Below are positions 1-11,300 of a stretch of 36,338 nucleotides of DNA, piece by piece. This DNA is from Nocardia araoensis NBRC 100135 (lineage in GTDB: Bacteria; Actinomycetota; Actinomycetes; Mycobacteriales; Mycobacteriaceae), in the NCBI RefSeq assembly GCF_000308435.1, contig NZ_BAFR01000067.1:1-36338 (forward strand), written 5' to 3'. Position numbers and translations under genes: made by a program. Each line of letters begins with the position of its first letter. The first letter of the stretch is position 1. The notes under the pieces were generated by a model, which did not search any database, was not told the DNA's origin, and saw only the letters and a list, made by a program, of their open reading frames with translations.

Positions 1-1398
<1,398 letters not shown>

Positions 1399-1449
1399 GC
1401 GAAATCTCCTAACGAAAGAACAGAGGGGACGAGGAATGCCGGGCAGTGC

Positions 1450-3087
1450 TCAGTGCACCACCGCCTTCTCGGCGCCGACGCCGGTGAGCGAGCGGACCTC
1501 CATCTCCGCGGCCTTGGCCGGGTCCTCGGACTTGCCGCCGACGAAGGTGCCGATGATGCCCAGCACGAACGCCAAGGGGATGGAGACGATGCCCGGGTTG
1601 GACAGCGGGAACCAGTCGAAGTCCGAGCCGGGCAGCATGGCGGTCTTGCTGCCGGACACCGCGGGGGAGAACACGATCAGCACGATCGTCGAGATCAGAC
1701 CGCCGTACATGCTCCACAGCGCGCCGGTGGTGTTGAACCGCCGCCAGAACAGCGAGTACAGGATGGTCGGCAGGTTCGCCGAGGCCGCGACCGCGAAAGC
1801 CAGCGCCACCAGGAAGGCGACGTTCTGCCCGTTGGCCAGGATGCCCAGTGCGATGGCCAGCACGCCGATCACCACGGCGGTGATCCGGGAGACCCGGACC
1901 TGTTCGCGCTCACCGGCTTTCCCGCGCTTGATCACGTTGGCGTAGATGTCGTGGGCGAACGACGCCGACGCCGTGATGGTCAGGCCCGCGACCACCGCGA
2001 GGATGGTCGCGAAGGCGACCGCGGAGATCACACCGAGCAGCACGACGCCGCCGAGTTCGAAGGCCAGCAGCGGCGCGGCCGAGTTCTGCCCGCCCGCGGC
2101 GGCGAGGATGCGATCCGGCCCGACGATCGCCGCCGCGCCGTAGCCGAGGACCAGGGTGAACAGGTAGAACGCGCCGATCAGGCCGATCGCCCAGACCACC
2201 GAGCGCCGCGCCTCTTTGGCGGTGGGCACGGTGTAGAAGCGCATCAGCACGTGCGGTAGGCCCGCGGTGCCCAGCACCAATGCCAGACCCAGGGACAGGA
2301 AGTTCAGCTTGGAGGTCTCGCTGCCGCCGTACTGCGCGCCCGGGGCGAGCACGTCGCGCGCGGCGACGGCCTTGTTCGCCGAACCGGAGACCGCTTCCTG
2401 CGCGGAGCCGAGGATCTCGGAGAAGTCGAAACCGAACTTGGCGAACACCATGACGGTCATCAGCGCGGCGCCGACGATCAGCAGCACGGCCTTGATGATC
2501 TGCACCCACGTGGTGCCCTTCATGCCGCCGACCAGCACGTAGACGATCATCAGCACGCCGACCACGGCGATCACGACGGACTGCCCGGTCTTGTCGGTGA
2601 CGTCGAGCAGCAGCGCGACCAGCCCGCCCGCGCCCGCCATCTGCGCCAGCAGGTAGAACAGCGACACCGTCAGCGTGGACAGCGCAGCGGCGGTGCGCAC
2701 CGGCCCTTCCTTCAATCGGAAGCTCAGCACATCGGCCATGGTGAATTTGCCGGTGTTGCGGAGCATCTCGGCGACCAGCAGCAGCGCGACCAGCCAGGCG
2801 ACCAGGAATCCGATGGAGTACAGGAATCCGTCGTAACCGTAGACCGCGATCGCGCCCGCGATGCCGAGGAAACTCGCGGCCGAGAGGTAGTCGCCCGCGA
2901 TGGCGACGCCGTTCTGCGGGCCGGAGAAGCCGCGCCCGCCGGTGAAGTAGTCGGCGGCGGTGGCGTTGTTGCGGCTGGCCCGGATCACCACGACCATCGT
3001 GAATACGACGAAGACGCCGAAGATGGCGATGTTGGCGACCGGATTGCCGACCGTAGCCGCCGCGGCGTAGGTGTGCACAGTGTTCAC
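1450..3087 (-). CDS. actP: Cation/acetate symporter, SSS family
   Basis: A 545-residue sodium:solute symporter of the ActP/MctC type that imports acetate and related short monocarboxylates across the plasma membrane. About 13 hydrophobic segments are visible. Conserved SSS stretches include GDYLSAASFLGIAG near residue 65, GGMKGTTWVQ near 187 and GLPHVLMRFYTV near 275. The GTG start at 3087 overlaps the stop of the upstream DUF485 gene by four bases (GTGA), which implies translational coupling. acs follows 51 bases downstream. The order DUF485-actP-acs is the usual acetate uptake arrangement (yjcH-actP-acs in enterobacteria, in the opposite gene order). Pyruvate or propionate as additional substrates cannot be excluded from sequence. 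Confidence 0.93.
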   Translation of the reverse strand: MNTVHTYAAAATVGNPVANIAIFGVFVVFTMVVVIRASRNNATAADYFTGGRGFSGPQNGVAIAGDYLSAASFLGIAGAIAVYGYDGFLYSIGFLVAWLVALLLVAEMLRNTGKFTMADVLSFRLKEGPVRTAAALSTLTVSLFYLLAQMAGAGGLVALLLDVTDKTGQSVVIAVVGVLMIVYVLVGGMKGTTWVQIIKAVLLIVGAALMTVMVFAKFGFDFSEILGSAQEAVSGSANKAVAARDVLAPGAQYGGSETSKLNFLSLGLALVLGTAGLPHVLMRFYTVPTAKEARRSVVWAIGLIGAFYLFTLVLGYGAAAIVGPDRILAAAGGQNSAAPLLAFELGGVVLLGVISAVAFATILAVVAGLTITASASFAHDIYANVIKRGKAGEREQVRVSRITAVVIGVLAIALGILANGQNVAFLVALAFAVAASANLPTILYSLFWRRFNTTGALWSMYGGLISTIVLIVFSPAVSGSKTAMLPGSDFDWFPLSNPGIVSIPLAFVLGIIGTFVGGKSEDPAKAAEMEVRSLTGVGAEKAVVH

Positions 3088-3440
3088 GCTCGGTCTCCCT
3101 CGAGGTAGCCGCGGATGGCCGCCGCGCGCGGATCCAGTTCCCGGTTGGCGAACCGGACGTAGAGCGCGGTGATGGCGAAGGTGGATACGAATTGGCCGAG
3201 CCCGAGCAGCAATCCGGCGTTGATCTCGCCGAACACCGGGCGGCTCATGAAGTCGTGGGCGTACGCGCCGAGCAGGACGTAACCGAGGTACCAGAGCAGG
3301 AACAGCGCGGTCATCGGAAACACGAAGCGGCGCAAGCGACTTCGCAGCTCCTGGAATTGGGGGCTCGCCTGGACTTCGGCGAATTCTGCTGCGCTCGGCG
3401 CGCGCCGCGGTGCGGTGTCGTCGAGTTCGGTACTGGTCAT
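3084..3440 (-). CDS. DUF485 small membrane protein, YjcH-like
   Basis: A 118-residue inner-membrane protein of the DUF485 family, the usual small partner encoded with ActP symporters. The N-terminal 40 residues are soluble. Two membrane segments follow: residues about 41-63 (FVFPMTALFLLWYLGYVLLGAYA) and about 77-97 (GLLLGLGQFVSTFAITALYVRF). The motif FMSRPVFGEINAGLLLGLGQF between and into the second helix is typical. The ATG at 3440 is preceded by TAGGA at good spacing. The stop overlaps the actP start. It is the first gene of the DUF485-actP-acs operon. Its biochemical role is not established for the family; a role in symporter assembly or stability is only inferred. Confidence 0.92.
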   Translation of the reverse strand: MTSTELDDTAPRRAPSAAEFAEVQASPQFQELRSRLRRFVFPMTALFLLWYLGYVLLGAYAHDFMSRPVFGEINAGLLLGLGQFVSTFAITALYVRFANRELDPRAAAIRGYLEGDRA

Positions 3441-3460
3441 GATGGTCCTACCAAGTGACG

Positions 3461-3488
3461 TGGCTTACTTCTCGAGGACGGTAAGCCA
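3461..3488. promoter_or_regulatory. Inverted repeat TGGCTTAC-N12-GTAAGCCA in the leader of DUF485-actP-acs
   Basis: Perfect 8-base arms (3461-3468 and 3481-3488) separated by 12 bases, 20 bases upstream of the DUF485 start. The position fits either an operator near the transcription start or a hairpin in the 5' leader. The spacing (20 bases centre to centre, about two helical turns) favours a dimeric repressor or activator. No regulator is assigned from sequence. Confidence 0.5.
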
Positions 3489-3549
3489 GACATGTGGGCC
3501 GCCAGTAGGTTGTGGCGTGGGTCACTCCGTGAAGGTGTCCGAATCTGCG

Positions 3550-3579
3550 GTGAACGGTCGATCCGGCGCGACGAACGGT
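3550..3579 (-). promoter_or_regulatory. Putative LytTR response-regulator binding site (direct repeat)
   Basis: On the minus strand two copies of ACCGTTC occur as 9-mers ACCGTTCGT (3571-3579) and ACCGTTCAC (3550-3558), separated by exactly 12 bases. The known LytTR half-site consensus is [TA][AC][CA]GTTN[AG][TG], repeated with 12-13 bases between copies; the first copy matches 9 of 9 and the second 8 of 9. A weak -10-like CCTACT (3504-3509) would put the repeat at about -53 to -82, usual for activation by this family. The LytTR regulator encoded at 5990-6787 is the obvious candidate binder. That link is inference. Confidence 0.6.
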
Positions 3580-3601
3580 CGGGTGGCGCGAGGGCCGTCG
3601 G

Positions 3602-5356
3602 TCAGTCCGAGCGGAGACTGCGTTCGCGGTCCGCGCCCATGCCCAAGCGCTCCGGCGCGTGCATCCGGACGAAGATCCGGCTGACCGTCCTCGCGCCGAG
3701 CCCGCGGGTGAACGAGCTCACCAGCACCATGGTGGCGAACGCCAGCGGCACGCTGATCGCCGCCGGATAGCTCAGTAGCGCCGCGGGCCAGCCACCCGCC
3801 ACGTCGTCGGAGAAGCCGCCGGTGACCGAGACGGCGGTCGCGGCGCCCGCCGCGAGCCCGCCCGCGATCAGGCCTGCCGCCGCTCCCGTCGCGGTCAGCC
3901 CCCGCCACCAGATGCCGAGGACGAGAAGCGGACACAGCGTGGAGGCGGCCACCGCGAAGGCCAGGCCGACGGTGCGGGACAGATCCAGCGACACCACCGT
4001 CAACGACAGCGCCAGCGGCACCGAGCCCGCGACCAGCGCCGCCGTGCGGAAGTCCCGGATGCGCCCGCGCAGCATGTCGGTGCTGAGCACGCCCGCGATG
4101 CTCACCAACAGCCCGGACGAGGTGGACAGGAACGCGGCGATCGCGCCCGCCGCCGCCAGCGCCGCGAGCAATTGACCCGGCAACCCGGCCACGACCGACC
4201 CGGGCAGCAGTACCACCGCGGCGTCGGAGGTTCCGGTGATCAGCAATTGCGGCACGTACAGCCGGGCGAAGACACCCAGCAGGACCGGGAACAGGTAGAA
4301 CAGGCCGACCAGGCCGATCACCGCGAGCGCCGTCGTGCGCGCGGCCCGCCCGTCGGGATTGGTGTAGAAGCGCACCAGCACGTGCGGCAGACCCATCGTG
4401 CCGAGGAAGGTCGCGAGGATCAGCGAATAGACCTGGTAGGCCGGATGCGGTCCGCCCAACCCTCCGCCAGGCGCAAGCCAGCCCGCGCCGTCGGCGGGGG
4501 CGCCCGCCACCACGGGCACCGCGGCCCCGGCTTCGAGCACCAAACGCGTGCCCGCCGCCAGCTCGTGCGTGCCCGGCGCGAGCGGAACCGTGCCGTCGAC
4601 GGCGCGCTCGTCGAGGGTTCCGGTGAGGGAAACCTGCTGTGGCGCGTTGACCCGTACCACCACGTCGGTGGTCACGTCGACCGTTGTGCGCTCGGACACC
4701 ACCGGCGGGGCGGGGCCGCCCAGTTCCCGCTCGTCGGCGAGGAAGTGCCCGAGCAGCACCAGCGCGGGGAGGGCCACCGCGGTCAGCTTCAACCAGTACT
4801 GGAAAGCCTGGACCAAGGTGATCGAGCGCATCCCGCCGCCGACCACGTTGGCGATCACGATCGCGCCCACCGCCACCGCGCCCACCCAGTCCGGCACCCC
4901 GAGCAGGATGTGCAGCGTCAGGCCCGCCCCTTGGAACTGCGGGATGAGATACACCGCGCAGATGAGCACCACGACGGTGGCCGCGAGCCTGCGCAAACGC
5001 ACCGAGCCGAGCCGGAATTCGGCGAAGTCGGGCACGGTGTACGCGCCGGAGCGGCGCAGCGGGGCGGCGACGAACAGCAGCAGGGCCAGATATCCGGCGG
5101 TGAAGCCGACCGGGTACCACAGCGCGTCCGCGCCGTACTTCGCGATCAATCCGGCCACGCCGAGAAAGGAGGCGGCCGAGAGGTATTCGCCGGATATCGC
5201 GGCGGCGTTCCAGCGCGGCCCCACGCTGCGCGAGGCGACGAGGAAATCGGAGGTGGTGCGCGCGAGCCGCACACCGTACGCGCCGATCGCGACGGTCGCC
5301 AGGGCGGCGAGGATCAGCGCTGCCAGGGTCAGCGCGGGCGCGGAAGCCGACGTCAC
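3602..5356 (-). CDS. Second sodium:solute symporter with large extramembrane loop
   Basis: A 584-residue SSS-family transporter, paralogous to the ActP gene next to it. Shared marks are GEYLSAASFLGVAG at residues 56-69, GGGMRSITLVQAFQYWLK at 173-190 and MGLPHVLVRFYTNPDGRAARTT after residue 320. Unlike ActP it has a loop of roughly 100 residues (about 205-308), rich in Thr, Val, Ala, Pro and Gly, with beta-strand character (for example TTVDVTTDVVVRVNAP). GTG at 5356 is chosen because GGAGGT lies 7 bases upstream. It follows the LytTR regulator and a small membrane protein and precedes the acetate operon. Substrate is unknown; a short monocarboxylate such as acetate, pyruvate or lactate is inferred from context. 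Confidence 0.88.
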   Translation of the reverse strand: MTSASAPALTLAALILAALATVAIGAYGVRLARTTSDFLVASRSVGPRWNAAAISGEYLSAASFLGVAGLIAKYGADALWYPVGFTAGYLALLLFVAAPLRRSGAYTVPDFAEFRLGSVRLRRLAATVVVLICAVYLIPQFQGAGLTLHILLGVPDWVGAVAVGAIVIANVVGGGMRSITLVQAFQYWLKLTAVALPALVLLGHFLADERELGGPAPPVVSERTTVDVTTDVVVRVNAPQQVSLTGTLDERAVDGTVPLAPGTHELAAGTRLVLEAGAAVPVVAGAPADGAGWLAPGGGLGGPHPAYQVYSLILATFLGTMGLPHVLVRFYTNPDGRAARTTALAVIGLVGLFYLFPVLLGVFARLYVPQLLITGTSDAAVVLLPGSVVAGLPGQLLAALAAAGAIAAFLSTSSGLLVSIAGVLSTDMLRGRIRDFRTAALVAGSVPLALSLTVVSLDLSRTVGLAFAVAASTLCPLLVLGIWWRGLTATGAAAGLIAGGLAAGAATAVSVTGGFSDDVAGGWPAALLSYPAAISVPLAFATMVLVSSFTRGLGARTVSRIFVRMHAPERLGMGADRERSLRSD

Positions 5357-5627
5357 AGCGCACCTCCGAGCCGGCAGGCCGGATCCGAGCCGGTCCCCGC
5401 GTCATCTATCGGAAGGCGCACGTGATCGCGGGCCACGTCCTCGCGGGCCGAGCCGGTCTCACGGCGTGCCGGTCGATTCCCTCGGATCTCGAACGCGCCG
5501 CGCGTTGCGCCGACACAGGTGCGCCGATACGCCGAGTGGCGAACGAAGCACCTCTCGCCGGTGGTGCGGCCGGAGGGCATCGGGACGGAAGTCCGCGCCG
5601 CGGTCGGGATTCGAGCGGGGCGCACCG
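5357..5627 (-). other. Spacer upstream of second symporter, with a weak small ORF
   Basis: This 271-base gap lies between two minus-strand membrane-protein genes. A 75-codon frame (5353-5580, ATG at 5580, beginning MPSGRTTGERC) ends in a GTGA overlap with the symporter start. It has no ribosome binding site, no recognisable domain and more A/T third positions than its neighbours. I treat it as probably non-coding leader or promoter sequence, but coupling by overlap keeps a small gene possible. Confidence 0.3.
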
Positions 5628-5993
5628 TCAGTCCTCGGCCAGTTCGAGGAAATCCTGTTCGTTGCGTTCGGCCAGGCGCACATACGTCCGGCCGATCAGG
5701 AACAGCAGCGGGTACACGGCGCCGCCGAGCAGCAGCCAGGGCAGCCGGATGCCCAGCACCGTGATCGATCCGATCGAACCGGTGCGGAACAGTACGGGCA
5801 GCGCGCACAGCAGCGCGATCGTCACCAGGCCAACGCGCAGTGCGAGCCCGAGTTGCGCGCGGATGAGGCCGCCGATGAGCGCCTCGCCGAACTCGGTCTG
5901 CTCGGCGACCTCCACCCGTGTGCGGACCCGCCGTGCGCCGCGTCGCTCGGAGAGCACCACGCGCTCGCGCACCGGACGTTGCGGCCCGGTCAC
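5628..5993 (-). CDS. Small two-helix membrane protein linked to symporter and LytTR regulator
   Basis: A 121-residue protein starting at GTG 5993 (MTGPQRPVRE), which overlaps the regulator stop by four bases (GTGA). A longer in-frame start exists upstream inside the regulator gene but would overlap it extensively. A basic N-terminal region (residues 1-45) is followed by two hydrophobic helices, about 52-70 (LGLALRVGLVTIALLCALPV) and 82-100 (LPWLLLGGAVYPLLFLIG), and an acidic tail ending FLELAED. Size and topology resemble DUF485 proteins that accompany ActP, so it may be the equivalent partner of the downstream symporter. No family assignment is certain. Confidence 0.8.
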   Translation of the reverse strand: MTGPQRPVRERVVLSERRGARRVRTRVEVAEQTEFGEALIGGLIRAQLGLALRVGLVTIALLCALPVLFRTGSIGSITVLGIRLPWLLLGGAVYPLLFLIGRTYVRLAERNEQDFLELAED

Positions 5994-6787
5994 TGATTGC
6001 CCCAGTGTTGCCGAGGCCGGTGCACCAACCGCTGTTTGAGTTCGCGCACCTGTCTTCGGCTGACCGGCAGTTCGACCGCTTGCGCGTCGCCCTCGGCCCG
6101 CAGGCACACCACGGTGCCGGAACCCATTGTGCGCAGCCCGGTGACCAGCCGCAGCGCCACCAGGTACGAGCGGTGCACCCGCAGGAAGCCCGCGTCGTGC
6201 CAGCGGGCCTCCAACGCCGACAGCGGAATTCGCACCAGATGTGATCCCCCGCTGGTGTGCAGCCGTGCGTAGTCCCCGTCGGCTTCCACCCAGCTCACGC
6301 TCGACCTCGGCACGAGCGTCGTCACCCCGGCCAGTTCCACCGGGATGACCTCGCTCGGATCGGCGCGCACGTCGGCGGCGGGCTGCTGCGGCGCGCTGCG
6401 GGCCGCCGTGATCCGCCGCACCGCCTCGGCGAGCCGCGCTTCGCGTAGCGGCTTGAGCAGATAGTCGACCGCGCCCAGGTCGAACGCCGCGATCGCCCGA
6501 TCGTCGTGGGCGGTCACGAAGACCACGGCGGGCGGGTTGGCGAACTCGGAGAGGATGCCCGCCAGCTCCATGCCGTCCAGGCCGGGCATGTTGATGTCGA
6601 GGAACACCGCGTCGACCGGATGCGCCCGCAGCACCCGCAGCGCGCTGGTGGCGTCGCCCGCCGCGTGGATCTCCCCGATCTCGGCCCGCGCGCGCAGCAG
6701 ATAGACCAGCTCGTCCAGAGCGGGCTTCTCGTCGTCCACGGCGAGCACGCGCAGCGCGCCCGCCGGTTTGCCGGTAACGCGGGTCAC
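5990..6787 (-). CDS. LytTR-family response regulator
   Basis: A 265-residue DNA-binding response regulator. The receiver domain (about residues 12-125) has the acidic pair D18/D19, the phosphoacceptor D64 in VFLDINMPG and the conserved K in DYLLKPL. A linker leads to a C-terminal LytTR domain (about 158-258) with VSWVEADGDYARLHT and FLRVHRSYLVAL. GTG at 6787 is chosen because GGAG lies about 9 bases upstream; upstream in-frame starts fall inside the kinase gene. It follows the kinase by 82 bases and overlaps the next gene by four bases. The nearby direct repeat at 3550-3579 fits its family's binding site, so it probably activates DUF485-actP-acs. Similar pairs (BtsS/BtsR, LytS/LytT) regulate pyruvate or other carboxylate transporters. 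Confidence 0.93.
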   Translation of the reverse strand: MTRVTGKPAGALRVLAVDDEKPALDELVYLLRARAEIGEIHAAGDATSALRVLRAHPVDAVFLDINMPGLDGMELAGILSEFANPPAVVFVTAHDDRAIAAFDLGAVDYLLKPLREARLAEAVRRITAARSAPQQPAADVRADPSEVIPVELAGVTTLVPRSSVSWVEADGDYARLHTSGGSHLVRIPLSALEARWHDAGFLRVHRSYLVALRLVTGLRTMGSGTVVCLRAEGDAQAVELPVSRRQVRELKQRLVHRPRQHWGNQ

Positions 6788-6869
6788 AGTCGCTCCATCG
6801 TAAGGGTCCCGTGCCTGGGCACGATCGAGTGTTGTTCGTCGTCGTACTCTCGGGCGTCGCGCGCCGGTC

Positions 6870-8066
6870 TCATGGCCGGATGCCGGCGCGGAATTTCGGA
6901 ACACGCAGGCTGACCTTCGTGCCCGCGCCCGGCGCGGTCTCCACGACCAAGCCGTAGTCGTCACCGAAGGCCGCGCGCAACCGGTCGTCGACGTTGGCCA
7001 GTCCGACGTGCGCGGCCTCGCCGGATCCCGCTGGTCCGGTTCCGGTGTCGACGGCGTCCAGCGCGCCGGAGCGCAAGAGGTCCGGGTCCATGCCGACGCC
7101 GTCGTCCTCGACGCTGATCACGCAGTCGGTGCCCGCGTCGGTGGCGACGATGCTGACCGTGCCGCCGTGGGCGGTGCCTGCCAGCCCGTGCCGCACCGCG
7201 TTCTCCACCAGCGGCTGGAGCGCGAGGAAGGGGAGGACCACGCCGAGCACCTCGGGCGCGATCCGCAGCCGGACCTGTAGGGCGTCGCCGAAGCGGGCGC
7301 GTTCCAGCGCGAGGTAGCGCTCGATGTTGCGCAGCTCGTCCGACAGCACCGTGAACTCGCCGGCGGCGCGGAAGGAGTACCGGGTGAAGTCGGCGAACTC
7401 GAGGATCAGCTCGCGGGCCCGCGCGGGGTCGGTGCGGACGAACGAGGCGATGGTGTTCAGCGCGTTGTAGATGAAGTGCGGGCTGATCTGCGCCCGCAGC
7501 GCGCGCACCTCGGCCCGGTCCAGCCGGGCCCGCGACGCGTCCAGTTCGGCCAATTCGAGCTGGCCGCAGGCGTACCGCGCCACCTCGGCGACCGCGCCGA
7601 GCCGACCGGGCCCCGGCTGCCCGGTGCTCACGACGCCCAGCACACCGGCCACGCCGTTGGATTCGATCAGCAACGGCTGCGCGATCAACGTGCGCCCCGC
7701 GTGTTCACCGCGGCCCGGTCCGGCGACGAGCACCGGGCGCTCGCCCGCGACGGCGCGCTCGGCGGCCTCGCCGAAGTACTCGGCCAGTTCGGCGTGCGGC
7801 CCGTCCCAGGCGAGCACCGTGCCGTCGGCGTCGGCCAGCGCGAGCGCCTCGGCGCCGGTCAGCGCGCGCAGGTGGGGCGCCGCTTCCCGCGCGGATTCCT
7901 CGGTCAGGCCACGCCGCAGCGGAACCGCCGCGAGCGACGCGGTATGCAGCGCCGAATGCACCGCCCGCTCGGCGGGGGTGGTCACCACTCTGCGGGTGCG
8001 CGACCAGAGCAGCAACGCACCAGCGATCAGCGCCGCCGCGGCAACGACGGCCAGCGCGGTGGTCAT
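6870..8066 (-). CDS. LytS/BtsS-type sensor histidine kinase
   Basis: A 398-residue membrane-anchored sensor kinase. One N-terminal transmembrane helix (residues 4-22) is followed by a GAF-like sensory region (about 65-165, ending [21 protein letters not shown]). The phosphoacceptor is H197 in [14 protein letters not shown], typical of the LytS His-kinase family. The ATPase domain has the N box [12 protein letters not shown] around N289 and the G box DDGVGMD at 321-327. Most LytS/BtsS kinases have five or more transmembrane helices, so a single-helix form with a probably cytosolic sensor is a variant. It is first in a minus-strand run with the regulator and carboxylate transporters. A metabolite or redox cue is possible; no ligand residues are recognised. 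Confidence 0.92.
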   Translation of the reverse strand: MTTALAVVAAAALIAGALLLWSRTRRVVTTPAERAVHSALHTASLAAVPLRRGLTEESAREAAPHLRALTGAEALALADADGTVLAWDGPHAELAEYFGEAAERAVAGERPVLVAGPGRGEHAGRTLIAQPLLIESNGVAGVLGVVSTGQPGPGRLGAVAEVARYACGQLELAELDASRARLDRAEVRALRAQISPHFIYNALNTIASFVRTDPARARELILEFADFTRYSFRAAGEFTVLSDELRNIERYLALERARFGDALQVRLRIAPEVLGVVLPFLALQPLVENAVRHGLAGTAHGGTVSIVATDAGTDCVISVEDDGVGMDPDLLRSGALDAVDTGTGPAGSGEAAHVGLANVDDRLRAAFGDDYGLVVETAPGAGTKVSLRVPKFRAGIRP

Positions 8067-8399
8067 GGCGGGCAGCGGCGCGGGGACTTCATTCGCCGAT
8101 TATCGCGTCGGTTCGATCTGGTGCGGCACGGTGGCGGCCATCCAGCGCTCGCGACAGTCGACCGAGACTGCGGCCGTACGAGCGGGCCGACTCATCAGGG
8201 TTTCGGACAACTCGGCACGAGAGCGACACTCGCGGAAATCGGCCGCTCGGACGGCGAGTCCCCAGGACGCGCCGGTGATCTTCCCCACCGACACGCCGAG
8301 CGCTCGAGTGGCGCCAGCGCGCCGGTCAAAAGCAGTCGGTGCGCCCGCCTAGAATCGGTCCAGCCAACCCCCGTCGAGACCTTGGGAGGAAGGACCGTC
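8067..8399. other. Divergent intergenic region between sensor kinase and dnaE1
   Basis: This 333-base gap separates genes read in opposite directions and must carry promoters for both. A -10-like TAGAAT (8350-8355) lies 44 bases before the dnaE1 start with no good -35. A 64-codon minus frame (8100-8294, [12 protein letters not shown]) ends 33 bases before the kinase start. It has no ribosome binding site or recognisable domain, so I do not call it a gene. Confidence 0.4.
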
Positions 8400-11300
8400 T
8401 TGGCCGCCTCGTCCGGATCGTTCGTCCATCTGCACAACCACACCGAGTACTCCATGCTCGATGGGGCGGCGAAGATCTCGCCACTGTTCACGGAGGCGAA
8501 ACGGCTGGGGATGAACGCGGTCGGGATGACCGACCACGGCAACATGTACGGCGCCTCGGAGTTCTACAACTCGGCCAAGAAGCACGACATCAAGCCGATC
8601 ATCGGCATCGAGGCCTACATCGCGCCCGGATCCCGGTTCGACACCAAGCGCGTGCAGTGGGGTGATCCGAGCCAGAAGGGTGACGACGTCTCCGGCTCCG
8701 GCGCCTACACCCACATGACCATGGTCGCCGAGAACGCGACCGGCCTGCGCAACCTGTTCAAGCTCTCCTCGCTGGCCTCGATCGAAGGCCAGCTCGGCAA
8801 GTGGGCGCGGATGGACGCGGAGATCATCGCCCAGTACGCCGAGGGCATCATCGCGACCACCGGCTGCCCCTCCGGCGAGGTGCAGACCCGCCTGCGTCTC
8901 GGCCACGACCGCGAGGCGCTGGAGGCCGCGGCCAAGTGGCAGGAGATCTTCGGCAAGGACAACTTCTTCCTCGAGGTCATGGACCACGGCCTGTCCATCG
9001 AGCGCCGGGTCCGCGAGGGCCTGCTGAACATCGGCAAGCAGCTGGGCATCCCGCCGCTGGCCACGAACGACTGCCACTACGTCACCAAGGACCAGTCCGG
9101 CAACCACGAGGCGCTGCTGTGCGTGCAGACCGGCAAGACGCTGTCGGACCCCACCCGGTTCAAGTTCGACGGTGACGGCTACTACCTGAAGTCCGCCGAG
9201 GAGATGCGCGCGCTCTGGGAAGCCGAGGTGCCCGGCGCGTGCGACAACACGGTGCTGATCGGCGAGCGGGTCCAGTCCTATGACGACGTTTGGGCCTTCA
9301 AGGACCGCATGCCGGTCTTCCCGGTGCCCGAGGGCGAGGACCAGGACTCCTGGCTGCGCAAAGAGGTCGATCGCGGCTTGGCGCGCCGGTTCCCCGGCGG
9401 CGTGCCCGAGGAGTACTACACCCGCGCCTACTTCGAGCTGGACGTCATCAAGCAGAAGGGCTTCCCCGCCTACTTCCTCGTCGTCGGCGACCTCGTCAAG
9501 CACGCGCGGGAGGTCGGGATCCGGGTCGGCCCCGGCCGTGGTTCGGCGGCCGGTTCGCTGGTGGCCTACGCGCTCGGCATCACCAACATCGACCCGCTGC
9601 CGCACGGCCTGCTGTTCGAGCGGTTCCTCAACCCGGAGCGCCCCTCCGCGCCCGATATCGATATCGACTTCGACGATCGCCGCCGCGGTGAAATGGTCCG
9701 CTACGCCACCGAGAAGTGGGGCACCGACCGGGTCGCCCAGGTGATCACCTTCGGCACCATTAAGACCAAGGCCGCGATCAAGGACTCCGCGCGCGTCCAG
9801 TTCGGCCAGCCCGGCTTCGCCATCGCCGACCAGATCTCCAAGGCGCTGCCGCCGCCGATCATGGCCAAGGACATCCCGCTGTCGGGCATCATGGACCCCG
9901 ATCACGAGCGGTACAAGGAAGCCGCCGAGGTCCGCGAGCTCATCGGCAGCAACCCCGACGTGGCCAAGATCTACGAGACCGCGCGCGGCCTGGAGGGCCT
10001 GATCCGCAACGCCGGTGTGCACGCCTGCGCGGTGATCATGTCCTCCGAGCCGTTGATGGACGCGATCCCGGTGTGGAAGCGGCCCCAGGACGGGGCGATC
10101 ATCACCGGCTGGGACTACCCGTCCTGCGAGGCCATCGGCCTGCTGAAGATGGACTTCCTCGGCCTGCGCAACCTCACCGTCATCGGTGACGCGCTGGACA
10201 ACATCAAGGCCAACCGCGGCATCGACCTGGACATGGACAACCTGCCGCTGGACGATCCCGCGACCTACGAATTGCTCTCGCGCGGTGACACCCTCGGTGT
10301 CTTCCAGCTCGACGGCGGCCCCATGCGCGACCTGCTGCGCCGCATGCAGCCCACCGGCTTCAACGACATCGTCGCCGTGCTGGCGCTGTACCGGCCCGGC
10401 CCGATGGGCATGAACGCGCACAACGACTACGCCGACCGCAAGAACGGGCGGCAGCCGATCAAGCCGATCCACCCCGAGCTGGAGGAACCGCTCAAGGACA
10501 TCCTCGCGGAGACCTACGGCCTGATCGTCTACCAAGAGCAGATCATGTTCATCGCGCAGAAGGTCGCCTCCTACTCGATGGGCAAGGCCGACGCGCTGCG
10601 CAAGGCCATGGGTAAGAAGAAGCTCGAAGTGCTCGAGGCCGAGTACAAGGGCTTCCACGAGGGCATGACCGCGAACGGCTTCTCCGAGGGCGCGGTGAAG
10701 GCGCTGTGGGACACCATCCTCCCGTTCGCCGGCTACGCGTTCAACAAATCGCACGCCGCGGGCTACGGCCTCGTCTCGTTCTGGACCGCCTACCTCAAGG
10801 CCAACTATCCGGCCGAGTACATGGCGGGCCTGCTCACCTCCGTCGGTGACGACAAGGACAAGGCCGCGGTCTACCTGTCCGACTGCCGCCGCCTCGGCAT
10901 CACCGTGCTCCCGCCGGATGTCAACGAGTCCGAGCAGAACTTCGCCTCGGTCGGCAAGGACATCCGCTTCGGGCTCGGCGCGGTGCGCAACGTGGGCGCG
11001 AACGTCGTCGCCTCGATCATCCAGGCCCGCAAGGAGAAGTCGAAGTTCACCGACTTCTCCGACTACCTGAACAAGATCGACGCGATCGCCGCCAGCAAGA
11101 AGGTCACCGAATCGCTCATCAAGGCAGGCGGTTTCGACTCCCTCGGGCACCCGCGCAAGGGTCTGATGCTGATCCACTCCGACGCCATCGATGCCGTGAT
11201 GGCCACCAAGAAGGCCGAGGCGATGGGTCAATTCGACCTGTTCGGCGGCATGGACGCGGACGAGTCGGTGACTTCGGTGTTCAACGTCAAGGTGCCCGAC

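Noticed and set aside
3522..5405. A 627-codon Arg/Gly-rich frame over the second symporter
   Set aside because: Shadow of the symporter gene; no hydrophobic segments or domain, whereas the symporter frame has full SSS motifs.
7476..8399. A 308-codon N-terminal extension of dnaE1 over the sensor kinase gene
   Set aside because: The extension is antisense to the kinase and has no DnaE homology. TTG 8400 with GGAGGA and the PHP motif at residue 10 fix the start.
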